Shown here one piece after another: positions 4,755 to 12,337 of a DNA stretch of 40,776 bases; within the stretch, counting starts at the first letter, position 1; each line of letters opens with the position of its first letter. Source of the DNA: Oscillospiraceae bacterium (GTDB taxonomy: Bacteria > Bacillota > Clostridia > Oscillospirales > Oscillospiraceae); assembly GCA_017430455.1 (NCBI GenBank), contig JAFRMX010000010.1, forward strand, positions 1 through 40,776, given 5' to 3'. The translations under genes and the position numbers were made by a program. Below the pieces are notes generated by a model that did no database searches, had not been told where the DNA came from, and saw nothing but the letters and a program-made list of their open reading frames with translations.

Positions 4755-6608
4755 ATGCCGTTTTATCCGACGATAAATGTACCGGACGAAAAGAGAATAC
4801 TTACGAACACCTTTGCCGGGTATAACCACAACCTGAAGATAGCGGACGGGGAGTTTTTCGAGGAGCAGAACATGTGCTCGGACGACTACCCCGTCCTCTC
4901 TTCGAGGAAGCCCAGAGGGCTTGTGAGAGTTCTGGATACCTGTCAGGGGATCATAGCCAAGGACGACCTTTACTACGTAAACAACAACCGCCTTTACAAG
5001 AACGGAACCGCTACGCCTGTGAGGAATTTAAGTGCCGGAGAGAAACAGCTCGTTTCGATGGGCGCCTATATCTGTATCTTCCCCGACAAGAGGTATTACA
5101 ACACCGTCGACCCGACCGATTACGGCTGGATGGACTCGGAGTATACCTCGGCGGGGAACGTATATATACAGCCCTGTCTCGCCGACGGCTCGAGCTTTAC
5201 GCAGACCGTTTCGGCTACGGAGCCCGCTGACCCCTTCAACGGGCAGCTCTGGCTCGACACGAGCATTACGCCGAACGAGCTCAAGCGTTTCAGCGAGGCG
5301 CAGAGCGCCTGGATAGACGAAGTGCCCTATACGAAGATAAAGTTCATGACGGGGAACATTATCCCGTCCGATTTTTCCGCCGGAGACGGCATTATTTTAG
5401 GCGTTTCGGACCCGGATCTGGCTTCAAAGCTGCTGTTGAGCCCTTCTTCCACCGCAAGCGGTCCCCCTTCCTCCCAAGAGGAAGGATATTCCGGATTCTT
5501 TACTCTGCAGGCGCTGGGCGGAGGCGAAAATGAGGACGACTGGCTGGTCATCCCCTGCCCTCTGAACGAGACCATAAACACCACAGTACAGATAAAGGTC
5601 TCGAGGCCCGTGCCTGACATGGACTTCGTTGTCGAGATCAAGAACAGGCTCTGGGGCTGTTTCTACGGAAATCGAAACGGAAAGACCGTAAACGAGATCT
5701 ACGCCTGCGCCCTCGGCGACTTCAAAAACTGGAACCTTTACGAGGGACTGAGCACGGACTCCTATACGGCTTCCGTGGGCTCTGACGGCCCCTGGACGGG
5801 AGCCGCGGTATTCATGGGTTACCCGCTTTTCTTCAAGGAAAACAGAGTCCATCAGGTGAGCGTAAACGCCAAAGGCGCGCACAGGATAGACGACACTCTT
5901 ATGAGAGGCGTTCAGGCGGGCTCCTCAAGGAGCCTTGCCATCTGCAAGGAGGACCTTTTATACAAGAGCAGCGAGGAGGTCTGCATTTTCCAGAGCGTGT
6001 TCCCGAAGGAAATTTCAAGGGATTTCGGGGACGAAAAATACTCCGCCGCCGCCGCGGGGAGCTTTATGAACAAGTATTATCTCTCGGCTCTGGACAAAGA
6101 TGGAGAGCCGGTTCTTTTCGTCTACGACAAGGACACGAATATCTGGCACAAGCTCGACCCTCTGAGAGTTAAGCAGTTCGCCTCCATGGGCTCGGAGCTC
6201 TACGCCCTCTGCGACTACGACGAGGCTCTCGGGGGCTACCCCATATACGCTTTCAACGGCACAACGGGAACGCTTGAAGAGAGCGTTTCATGGAGCTTTG
6301 AGAGCGGGGACATGTATCTCGACGAGCCCGACAACAAATACGTTAAGAGATACGATATAAGGCTTAAGGCTGAGGAACCGGAGAGCATAAGGCTGGAGAT
6401 ACAGTATAACTCCGACGGAGTCTGGATAGAGTACGGATTGGCGGGAGGAAGTGCACAGTGCACAGGGCACAGTTCACAGTTGAGGACTTACACTATCCCC
6501 GTTTTGCCCAGAAGATGCGATCATCTCCGGTACCGAATAAGCGGCACCGGAGATGTAAGGATTTATTCGATTACAAGAACTGAGGAGACCGGATCCGATG
6601 TCAACTGA
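4755..6608 (+). CDS. Large phage structural protein, likely stopper/tail-hub type (617 aa)
   Basis: A soluble, beta-rich protein with many Gly, Trp, Tyr and Asp residues and blade-like repeats such as 'YYVNNNRLYKNG', 'RLWGCFYGNRNGKTVNEIYA' and 'IWHKLDPLRVKQFASMGSEL'. The C-terminus has 'RYRISGTGDVRIYSI'. These are features of beta-propeller-like structural proteins encoded beside connectors in Firmicutes phages (P22 gp10-like stabilisation or adaptor proteins are a possible analogy). AAGGAGA at 4744-4750 gives a strong start at 4755. Heptamer repeats are inserted in frame at 6450-6485, about 55 residues from the end. The gene immediately follows MITE copy A. Decayed partial copies lie at 2814-2881 and 9583-9784. 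The exact virion role is inferred. Confidence 0.6.
   Translation: MPFYPTINVPDEKRILTNTFAGYNHNLKIADGEFFEEQNMCSDDYPVLSSRKPRGLVRVLDTCQGIIAKDDLYYVNNNRLYKNGTATPVRNLSAGEKQLVSMGAYICIFPDKRYYNTVDPTDYGWMDSEYTSAGNVYIQPCLADGSSFTQTVSATEPADPFNGQLWLDTSITPNELKRFSEAQSAWIDEVPYTKIKFMTGNIIPSDFSAGDGIILGVSDPDLASKLLLSPSSTASGPPSSQEEGYSGFFTLQALGGGENEDDWLVIPCPLNETINTTVQIKVSRPVPDMDFVVEIKNRLWGCFYGNRNGKTVNEIYACALGDFKNWNLYEGLSTDSYTASVGSDGPWTGAAVFMGYPLFFKENRVHQVSVNAKGAHRIDDTLMRGVQAGSSRSLAICKEDLLYKSSEEVCIFQSVFPKEISRDFGDEKYSAAAAGSFMNKYYLSALDKDGEPVLFVYDKDTNIWHKLDPLRVKQFASMGSELYALCDYDEALGGYPIYAFNGTTGTLEESVSWSFESGDMYLDEPDNKYVKRYDIRLKAEEPESIRLEIQYNSDGVWIEYGLAGGSAQCTGHSSQLRTYTIPVLPRRCDHLRYRISGTGDVRIYSITRTEETGSDVN
6450..6485. repeat. 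In-frame heptamer repeats in the 617-aa gene
   Basis: Five seven-base units (AGTGCAC, AGTGCAC, AGGGCAC, AGTTCAC, AGTTGAG) are inserted in coding sequence between a beta-rich segment and the conserved C-terminal 'HLRYRISGTGD' motif. They are translated as a short Ser/Cys/His/Gln-rich loop. The reading frame stays open. Confidence 0.85.
6522..6555. repeat. ATCTCCGG inverted repeat (copy 2, inside coding sequence)
   Basis: CATCTCCGGTACCG (6522-6535) and CGGCACCGGAGATG (6542-6555) form a 14-base stem with one mismatch and a six-base loop. The hairpin encodes the C-terminal 'HLRYRISGTGDV' motif of the phage protein, so protein conservation may explain part of its recurrence. Confidence 0.75.
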
Positions 6609-6617
6609 CCAAAACAA

Positions 6618-6647
6618 TTGACTTATCCCTCGGCGCTGTAGTATTGT
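6618..6647 (+). promoter_or_regulatory. Candidate promoter for the 139-aa membrane protein
   Basis: TTGACT (6618-6623) and TATTGT (6642-6647) are separated by 18 bases, about 50 bases upstream of the start at 6699. The -35 box is good and the -10 box is weak. Confidence 0.35.
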
Positions 6648-6698
6648 ACTCACGGAAATTCACAATGAAATCTTTATTGCACCGAGGGGCGGTTTCCT

Positions 6699-7118
6699 AT
6701 GTACAAAAATGTTTCGCAGGATCGGAAAACATCAAAAAAAGAGGATATAAAGCTCGCACTGATAATTCTTGCCGCGGTCCTTGTCTTTATCGCGGTACTG
6801 GTGCCGATTATCCGTTTTGTAAGGCTTTCGGGGAAATATGCAGAATACAAGGAATACCTAAACGACAGTTTTCTCTACGCGCAGAAGCATAATTCCCTGT
6901 CTGCCGTCAAAGACGGCGATCAGATATACATCTCACCGGGTACCGCGGAGCGGCTTCACAAAACGATCGTCTTTAAGGTCGGCATGGGAAAGCTCCGAAA
7001 TGACGTTACGGTCCCGGAACCGAACAGATACACGGAGCTGTCGTTCGGAGACGGTACAAAGCTCGCTGTTTATCCGTTCACGGTAAAGACGGCATCAGGG
7101 AAGCGCGGGAAGCCCTAA
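6699..7118 (+). CDS. Single-span membrane protein, possibly 3'-truncated (139 aa)
   Basis: A Lys-rich N-terminus (residues 1-17) precedes one transmembrane helix (about 18-41). A polar extracellular domain of about 95 residues follows, with no recognised family. The start at 6699 has GAGGGG (6684-6689) nine bases upstream. An in-frame-looking alternative at 6644 is in another frame and is rejected. The last 24 bases overlap the 3' end of the convergent lipoprotein gene. Base composition switches from GC-rich to very AT-rich almost exactly at the stop codon. The C-terminus may therefore have been cut by arrival of the AT-rich DNA. The function is unknown. Confidence 0.6.
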   Translation: MYKNVSQDRKTSKKEDIKLALIILAAVLVFIAVLVPIIRFVRLSGKYAEYKEYLNDSFLYAQKHNSLSAVKDGDQIYISPGTAERLHKTIVFKVGMGKLRNDVTVPEPNRYTELSFGDGTKLAVYPFTVKTASGKRGKP

Positions 7119-8468
7119 GTCTTTAGCATATACAATCATTTCCTCAGGAAGCCTTACATACAAGCTAGCATATTCTTTAGTGGTATAACTAACTTCGCTC
7201 ATGTGATATTCCCCTCTAGGAAATAAAGCATAAAAAGCATCATCAGTTTGATATTCATACATCACATTATCTCTTTCTCTAAACTCTTCAATATGATTAG
7301 ATACAAATACATTAGTTTCTATAATTGATGATAAGTAACATATTTCTTTATCATCAAAATATGGAAGAGAATTATGTATACTATCAAAATCAATGTTTTC
7401 AAATTCACCAGTATCATAATTAAAACATTCATTACCATTAGCCTTTATACTGAATAAATCCTGACCTGTATAAATATCAATAAAACACAATATATCTTCA
7501 TTAAGTTCGTTAGTTCTTTTTTGAAAAATCACATTCATTAATTTATAATTATCTTGTGAATCCTTTAATACAAGAGTAAATACTGAATTCATAGTATTTT
7601 CCTCATCTTCATTTAATATATTTAATTTAGATGTTCTTTCTTCCAATTCTTCGTTAGATATTCTCCATGCATCACTGTATTTTCTTTCAATAGGATAATC
7701 TATTTCTAACCCCATTTCCTTTGCAGTAATTTGATTTTCAAGTGGAACATATTTAACGTACTCTTTAAACAAATCTTCTTCGGTCATAAAAACATTATCA
7801 ATTTCCAAACCATCTGGATACACTTCATTAAAACATTTATAATCATTAAGGTAATAATAATTAAAACCATCTCTTTCTCTAAAAAAGTCAATATAATCAT
7901 TCAAGAAGGTCAAGTCATAAATACATGAGGCATATTCTATTATTTCCTTATCTTTAAGAAAATCTGATTTAACTGATATTTGTGTTAAATCTAAATTATT
8001 ATATGATCCACTATCTGTTAATTTTAAATCACCAGGACAAGGAATTGTATAAAGTAAATTCTCAGATTCTAAGTCAAAAATACGTAATAGATTGTTTTTA
8101 TTATCTAACATTTGAATACAAGGTATCAATTTTATATTATTGTCATATTTAATAACAGTATACATAATATATGACATACACCATAATGAATTTTTATATT
8201 TTATGTTGTAGTTTTCCATTCTATTTTCAACTTCTTCATCACTAATTTTATAATAATTGCAATAATATCTAGATAGTTTTTTAGGATCAAGTGATGGTAT
8301 AGGACTATTAACTACTACCTCTTCAGTAACAGTTGGAGTTGGAGTTAACTCTGTATCACTGCTTGCACTTACACTTCCACATCCACTTAATATTGTACTT
8401 GCAATTAAAATAGACGCTATCACATTTGTCAATTTTTTTGAATATTTATTTTCTTTAATTAATTTCAT
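7095..8468 (-). CDS. AT-rich lipoprotein with an internal duplication (457 aa)
   Basis: The signal peptide ends in the lipobox 'ILSGC' (Cys at about residue 30), followed by a Thr/Pro/Val linker, so a lipid-anchored extracellular protein is expected. The mature part consists of two related halves. The first begins 'YYKISDEEVENRMENYNI' and ends 'AKEMGLEIDYP'. The second begins 'AWRISNEELEERTSKLNI' and ends 'AKDLGLPALP'. Both contain a 'FRERD' motif followed by Tyr-rich sequence. No known family was recognised. Codon use is strongly A/T-ending, unlike all neighbours, which indicates recent transfer from a low-GC relative. Its last eight codons lie in GC-rich flanking DNA. An IS630-type remnant lies just upstream of its start. 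The role is unknown. Confidence 0.75.
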   Translation of the reverse strand: MKLIKENKYSKKLTNVIASILIASTILSGCGSVSASSDTELTPTPTVTEEVVVNSPIPSLDPKKLSRYYCNYYKISDEEVENRMENYNIKYKNSLWCMSYIMYTVIKYDNNIKLIPCIQMLDNKNNLLRIFDLESENLLYTIPCPGDLKLTDSGSYNNLDLTQISVKSDFLKDKEIIEYASCIYDLTFLNDYIDFFRERDGFNYYYLNDYKCFNEVYPDGLEIDNVFMTEEDLFKEYVKYVPLENQITAKEMGLEIDYPIERKYSDAWRISNEELEERTSKLNILNEDEENTMNSVFTLVLKDSQDNYKLMNVIFQKRTNELNEDILCFIDIYTGQDLFSIKANGNECFNYDTGEFENIDFDSIHNSLPYFDDKEICYLSSIIETNVFVSNHIEEFRERDNVMYEYQTDDAFYALFPRGEYHMSEVSYTTKEYASLYVRLPEEMIVYAKDLGLPALP

Positions 8469-8495
8469 ACTAACCTCTTTCTTTTGTGTTTTATA

Positions 8496-8645
8496 CTAAT
8501 CACCAATAAAACAGTTTAAAATCCATTCTCTGCCTGTAATGCTTCTAATCACATCCGATGTAAGGGAGCAAATCGTCTCACAGAGACGATCAACCACTTT
8601 CTCCAGGGAAGCAAAGATCTCGTTCTTAAAGCCTCTTTTCCGGAG
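8496..8645 (-). pseudogene. IS630-family transposase remnant (C-terminus)
   Basis: Forty-nine codons are open on the minus strand up to the stop at 8496-8498. They read 'LRKRGFKNEIFASLEKVV', then 'DRLCETICSLTSDVI' and 'RSITGREWI', the form taken by the C-terminal end of IS630-type DDE transposases. A stop codon (8646-8648) interrupts the frame just upstream. A degenerate 'STIGQQ' in another frame may be the remains of the conserved N-P-I-E-Q catalytic segment. The rest of the transposase is missing. The family assignment is from memory of conserved motifs. Confidence 0.55.
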
Positions 8646-8804
8646 CTATTTTGCTGCCCTATTGTACTATGCTCATTTATTGTCAGATTATCTAGCTGAT
8701 GATCCTGCTGAAACCGAGCCCAATGTCGCTGGGAGAATGGTTTCAGGATATGCCGGACAGCCATATATTACTATCAACGGTAATCGTCCTTCTTTTACAT
8801 CCAG

Positions 8805-9205
8805 TCAAAACGGCAGTGACTCACCGGCTGAGACAACGATGGCATGCTCTACATCAGTTTGCCCAAAGGCATCCTTGATGATCCGATACGTACCTTCAAA
8901 AAGAATAGCGACTCTGCTCTGGGTCTCATTCAGATAGTTGACAAGTTCCTTTTCCCCTGCCAGAGGATGGATCATGTTCGAGACAGCGCCGATCTTGTTA
9001 AGTGCATATACCATATAAAGTGCTTCCGGAATGCTCGGCAAGCTACCGTGACGATTTCGCCAGGCTTGATATCAAGTGCACAAAGCGCCGCAACCGTCAA
9101 ATCGATCTTCCGGAACAGTTCTCCGTAACTGATTTTTTCCCAAGATATAATATGGCAATATCTCTCGGATAATGCTCATAATAATACAGAATATCCCGAG
9201 AATCA
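8805..9205 (-). pseudogene. Acyl-CoA synthetase / AMP-ligase N-terminal pseudogene
   Basis: The minus strand encodes a continuous homology to the N-terminal part of AMP-binding acyl-CoA synthetases, split over three frames. First comes 'YYEHYPRDIAILYLGKK' (about 9190-9140). Next, 'ISYGELFRKIDLTVAAL' and 'DIKPGEIVTVA' follow a shift at the run of six A/T bases at 9133-9138. Last, 'LPSIPEALYMVYALNKIGAV' through 'VVSAGESLPF' follow a shift near 9040. The frame ends at a TGA (8805-8807). The adenylation core motifs and the whole C-terminus are absent. The two frameshifts, internal stop and truncation make this clearly non-functional. It lies between an IS630 remnant and MITE copy B. Confidence 0.75.
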
Positions 9206-9376
9206 TTAATATTGTATTTTTTGCTTTTTGTGTCAAAACGCCCTCCATCATACTATTTGATTTTAAATTGTGAGTACATTTTACCCCAAAATGTTTTCAA
9301 ATTAAATTTCGCAACTTCAACAAAAATCTTTGGTTAAATTTATACACTTTGCACAAATATAGCGCTAAATGTTTAT
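9206..9376. other. AT-rich non-coding stretch
   Basis: I see no gene, RNA or convincing terminator here. The sequence remains AT-rich like the lipoprotein region. At 9362 it joins the GCGCTAAAT motif that also precedes MITE copy A. The right edge of the AT-rich island therefore lies at or just before the duplicated block. Confidence 0.55.
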
Positions 9377-9566
9377 ACAAAACAGCCCTCGCTGTCATTG
9401 CGAGGAAAATCTGTCAGGGGAATACGGATTCCCACGCTTCGGTCTCGCCTGCGGGCTCGGTCACCGGCGGGTCTGAAACATGTTTCATTCAATACCGCCG
9501 GGTCGCGATGAATTGCTCCGCGGAATGACAGACAGATTTTCCGTGGCAATCCGTCGGCTGTTTTGT
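9377..9566. mobile_element. MITE-like element, copy B (190 bp)
   Basis: Terminal repeats ACAAAACAGCC (9377-9387) and GGCTGTTTTGT (9556-9566) match copy A. The core CCGGCGGGTCTGAAACATGT is identical and in the same orientation. The inner arms are exchanged relative to copy A: the left arm is now CTGTCATTGCGAGG type, and the right arm carries GGCAATCCGTC. An extra pair, GAAAATCTGTC at the left and GACAGATTTTC at the right, extends the terminal inverted repeat. The element again ends just before TAAGGAGA and an ATG for the phage gene family. Confidence 0.7.
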
Positions 9567-9582
9567 TCTATAAGGAGATTAT

Positions 9583-9784
9583 ATGCCGTTTTATCCGACG
9601 ATTAATGTACCGGAAGAAAAGAGAATATTTACGAACACCTTTGCGGGGTATAACCATAACCTGAAGAAGAGGAGCGTGTAATGCTTGAGATACAATACAT
9701 CTCCGATACCGAATAAGCGGCACCGGAGATGTGAAGATATATTCGGTCGCGAGGGTCATGGAGATCGGAAGCGACGTGAACTGA
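9583..9784 (+). pseudogene. Internally deleted copy of the 617-aa phage gene
   Basis: The first 29 codons are nearly identical to those of the gene at 4755 ('MPFYPTINVPEEKRIFTNTF', then 'AGYNHNLKK'), and a perfect ribosome binding site precedes them. The sequence then jumps to 'LEIQY', found about 65 residues from the end of the intact protein. After a second gap come a shifted copy of 'SGTGDVKIYS' and the final 'SDVN' with stop. A TAA at 9678-9680 closes the first frame. About 550 codons are missing. It ends 24 bases before the 3' end of the GLUG-protein gene on the opposite strand. Confidence 0.8.
9698..9731. repeat. ATCTCCGG inverted repeat (copy 3)
   Basis: CATCTCCGATACCG (9698-9711) pairs with CGGCACCGGAGATG (9718-9731). 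One base differs from the copy at 6522-6555. It lies within the decayed phage gene. Confidence 0.65.
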
Positions 9785-9808
9785 AATTACCGCCCTTCGG
9801 ACGCCCCG

Positions 9809-12337
9809 TTACGAAAAAAGATTTGAGAGGAAGCCCGTCTTTTTCACGGAGACGGCGGCGAGGGTGACGCTGTTGCCCTTAATATCGAAGATCGCGTAGC
9901 TGCCGGATGAGCGGTAGTCCTGTTTCTCCCAGGTCCCGTCGCCTTTGAGTATGTACAGCTCGTACTTACAGCCCTTCTCGGCTTTTGGAAGCATGTATCT
10001 GACGGTGTAGTCGAAGCCCTTGTTGGACCTTTCGATCGTCAGGGTATACATCTCGGTGAGGCTGCCGCTCTCCAAGGAGGGTCCCTCGCCTTCATAAGGC
10101 TCGACGTGAAGTACGCTCTTGTCACCGAAGCTGCCTTCCGCCAGGAACAGGGACTGTTTCGCCCCTTCCCTCTTTTCCTCCGAGGCGAGCGTGGAGTGCT
10201 TCGTGACGTACTCGGCTTCGATCGTATCGCTGAAATACACCGCGCTGAAGTCGTATTCCGGCCAGGAGCCTATGTATCCCGTTTTGTTCGGGACAGAGGG
10301 TATCCGGCTCTGCGGGATGCTCTCGCCGTAGCTGAAGTTCACCGTTTTTACCGTCTTCCCGTCGGCGACGAAGGTCAGCTTGAGATCCGTAAACTGCTCG
10401 GGGAGAGGATCCTTCTCGTCGGCCGAGGCCGTCAGTTCATCGTATGTGACTGGCACTGCCCTGCCGGTATAGCTTATTCCGTCCACAGCCCCCAGAGAGT
10501 GCGACACGAAGACGTTGTCCTCCATCTCGACCTCGGGGTCGTGAAGGTCCATGTATCCGGCGACCGCTCCGCTGCAGGGGATGGACGGGTCTATATTCGA
10601 CATGTCCGTGCACTGCGTGAGCTTCGTGGCGTATCCCGCGATGCCTCCCGCGTATTCCGCCGCCTCGACCCTGCATATGGACCAGCAGTTTCTGATGGCC
10701 GTATACGAATATCCGAGAACGCCTCCGGCGTAGCTGCCTCCGGCTTTCGCGCTGCCGTAGCCCTCGCACTCCTTTACCATGCCCATCTCGGCGAGCCCCG
10801 CGATCCCTCCGGCGCAGTTTTTCTTGGAGCTGACGTTACCGGTGTTGACGCAGTTTCTGACTATGCATTTGGTCAGGTAGTCGGCAACGGCGATCTGCTC
10901 GGCCGTGAGCACCTTGCTCACGCTTCCCTCGAGATTGAATTCCAGCTCGACGCCCATCGTTCCGACTATGCCGCCGATATCCGTATCCCCGTCGACATTC
11001 CCTGTGTTTACGCAATTGAATATCTTGCCGTCCTTGTTGTTCTCGTCGTCGGTCTCGGATCTGTCGTCGTAATTTACGACCTCGGTCGCCCCGCCGGCCG
11101 CGGAGGCCAGATGTGTCATGACACTGGCGAAAGCGGCGGAGACATTGGCCAGATCCCTTGCCAGGCCGTCGGAGACGTTGTCAAGGCCCGCGGCGACTGT
11201 CGAGAAATTGTCGAATATCCCGCTTATATAATTTCGAAGAGCGTTTAAGTCCATGGTGCCGGCCTCGGGGTCGAGACTTGTCTGCCCTATCGCCCCGCCG
11301 GCGGCGACCGCGGCGTTGTAAAGACCGGCAACTACCGCGTCGGCGTTGCCGCTCATATTGTTCAGAGCGTTTACCGTCACCCAGTACAGGTTGTTTATCT
11401 CGTCCGCCAGCGTAGCCTGACCCTTGAGTTGCAGCCAGGGCTCGAACTGCCCGGCTATCCCGCCGACGTCCTTGCGCCCGTTGATCTCTCCGCTGTTGGT
11501 GCAGTCCGCGATGTAGCCGTCATGTCTTCCGGCTATGCCTCCGACATTGTATCCGTAGTGCTGATATCCCACGGGCCCTGAGTTTGTGCAGTTTTCTATC
11601 TTCCCGCTCGAGAAGCCCGCGATCCCTCCCATATCCATGGAGACATCGTTGTCGTCCGCCGAGATCAGCTTCTGTATTGTCAGGTTGTCTATATCTATGC
11701 CTTCAGTGACCAGCGTGGTATTTACGGAGCCTTTGTTGGTGCAGCCGGTGATGGTGCCTTCGTTATAGCCCGCGATGCCTCCGGCGTGGCTTTTTCCGAT
11801 CACAGCCCCTTCAAAGCTGCAGTTTTCTATCCTGCCGAAGTTTTCTCCCGCGATGCCGCCGATATCCGTAAGGCCTTCGACCGCGCCCTTCACGCTGCAG
11901 CTCTCTATCGTCCCGTAGTTGCTTCCGGCGATGCCGCCGACCCGGCTTCTGGAGCTTGAAGGCTTCATCGAGCCCTCCAGATGCAGGTCCTCGACATAGC
12001 CGCCCTCCTGGATGTATCTGAAGAAGCCCTGGTGGGAGCCGTTCGTCGAGAGGCTTAAGTTTCTTATCGTATGGTTGTTCCCGTGAAAGACTCCGCTGAA
12101 TGTCGGGATCGGCGCGAAATCGTCATCTCCGAAATCTATATCCGCGTCGAGCTCCACCGTAAGTCCCTCGCTGTAGGTGTCGAGAGAGCAGTTCTCCGCG
12201 AACTTTATGAGCTGGGCCTTAGTTTTTATGTGAAGCGTATTCTCGTCCGCGCCGCCGCTTTGCGCGTAAGCCGCGGGTGAGAGGGAGAGCACCAGCGCGA
12301 TCACGAGCGCGATGCAAAGTGTTTTTCTCATCTTCAT
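9809..12337 (-). CDS. Secreted GLUG-repeat protein (842 aa)
   Basis: The signal peptide covers residues 1-25 ('LVIALVLSLSPAAYAQS'). Residues about 85-330 and 430-620 contain many GLUG-type repeats, each a variant of 'GGIAGxNxGTIExCxNxG', predicted to stack as a right-handed beta-helix or beta-roll. A non-repeat helical segment of about 110 residues ('LADEINNLYWVTVNALNNMS') interrupts the two repeat blocks. The C-terminal 220 residues form a separate globular region without membrane anchor or LPXTG motif. GLUG proteins are surface or secreted proteins, often adhesins or carriers of catalytic domains; no catalytic motif is evident here. It is the last gene of a four-gene operon and overlaps the MMPL gene by four bases (ATGA), so it may be a substrate or partner of that transporter. 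Confidence 0.85.
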   Translation of the reverse strand: MKMRKTLCIALVIALVLSLSPAAYAQSGGADENTLHIKTKAQLIKFAENCSLDTYSEGLTVELDADIDFGDDDFAPIPTFSGVFHGNNHTIRNLSLSTNGSHQGFFRYIQEGGYVEDLHLEGSMKPSSSRSRVGGIAGSNYGTIESCSVKGAVEGLTDIGGIAGENFGRIENCSFEGAVIGKSHAGGIAGYNEGTITGCTNKGSVNTTLVTEGIDIDNLTIQKLISADDNDVSMDMGGIAGFSSGKIENCTNSGPVGYQHYGYNVGGIAGRHDGYIADCTNSGEINGRKDVGGIAGQFEPWLQLKGQATLADEINNLYWVTVNALNNMSGNADAVVAGLYNAAVAAGGAIGQTSLDPEAGTMDLNALRNYISGIFDNFSTVAAGLDNVSDGLARDLANVSAAFASVMTHLASAAGGATEVVNYDDRSETDDENNKDGKIFNCVNTGNVDGDTDIGGIVGTMGVELEFNLEGSVSKVLTAEQIAVADYLTKCIVRNCVNTGNVSSKKNCAGGIAGLAEMGMVKECEGYGSAKAGGSYAGGVLGYSYTAIRNCWSICRVEAAEYAGGIAGYATKLTQCTDMSNIDPSIPCSGAVAGYMDLHDPEVEMEDNVFVSHSLGAVDGISYTGRAVPVTYDELTASADEKDPLPEQFTDLKLTFVADGKTVKTVNFSYGESIPQSRIPSVPNKTGYIGSWPEYDFSAVYFSDTIEAEYVTKHSTLASEEKREGAKQSLFLAEGSFGDKSVLHVEPYEGEGPSLESGSLTEMYTLTIERSNKGFDYTVRYMLPKAEKGCKYELYILKGDGTWEKQDYRSSGSYAIFDIKGNSVTLAAVSVKKTGFLSNLFS

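Noticed and set aside
8539..8937. A 132-codon open frame on the plus strand
   Set aside because: It spans the IS630 remnant and the acyl-CoA synthetase pseudogene in antisense, so it cannot be one real gene.
10106..11248. A 380-codon open frame on the plus strand
   Set aside because: It lies wholly antisense to the GLUG-protein gene, which has a signal peptide and clear repeats. It has no recognisable domain and is a by-product of GC-rich codon use on the other strand.
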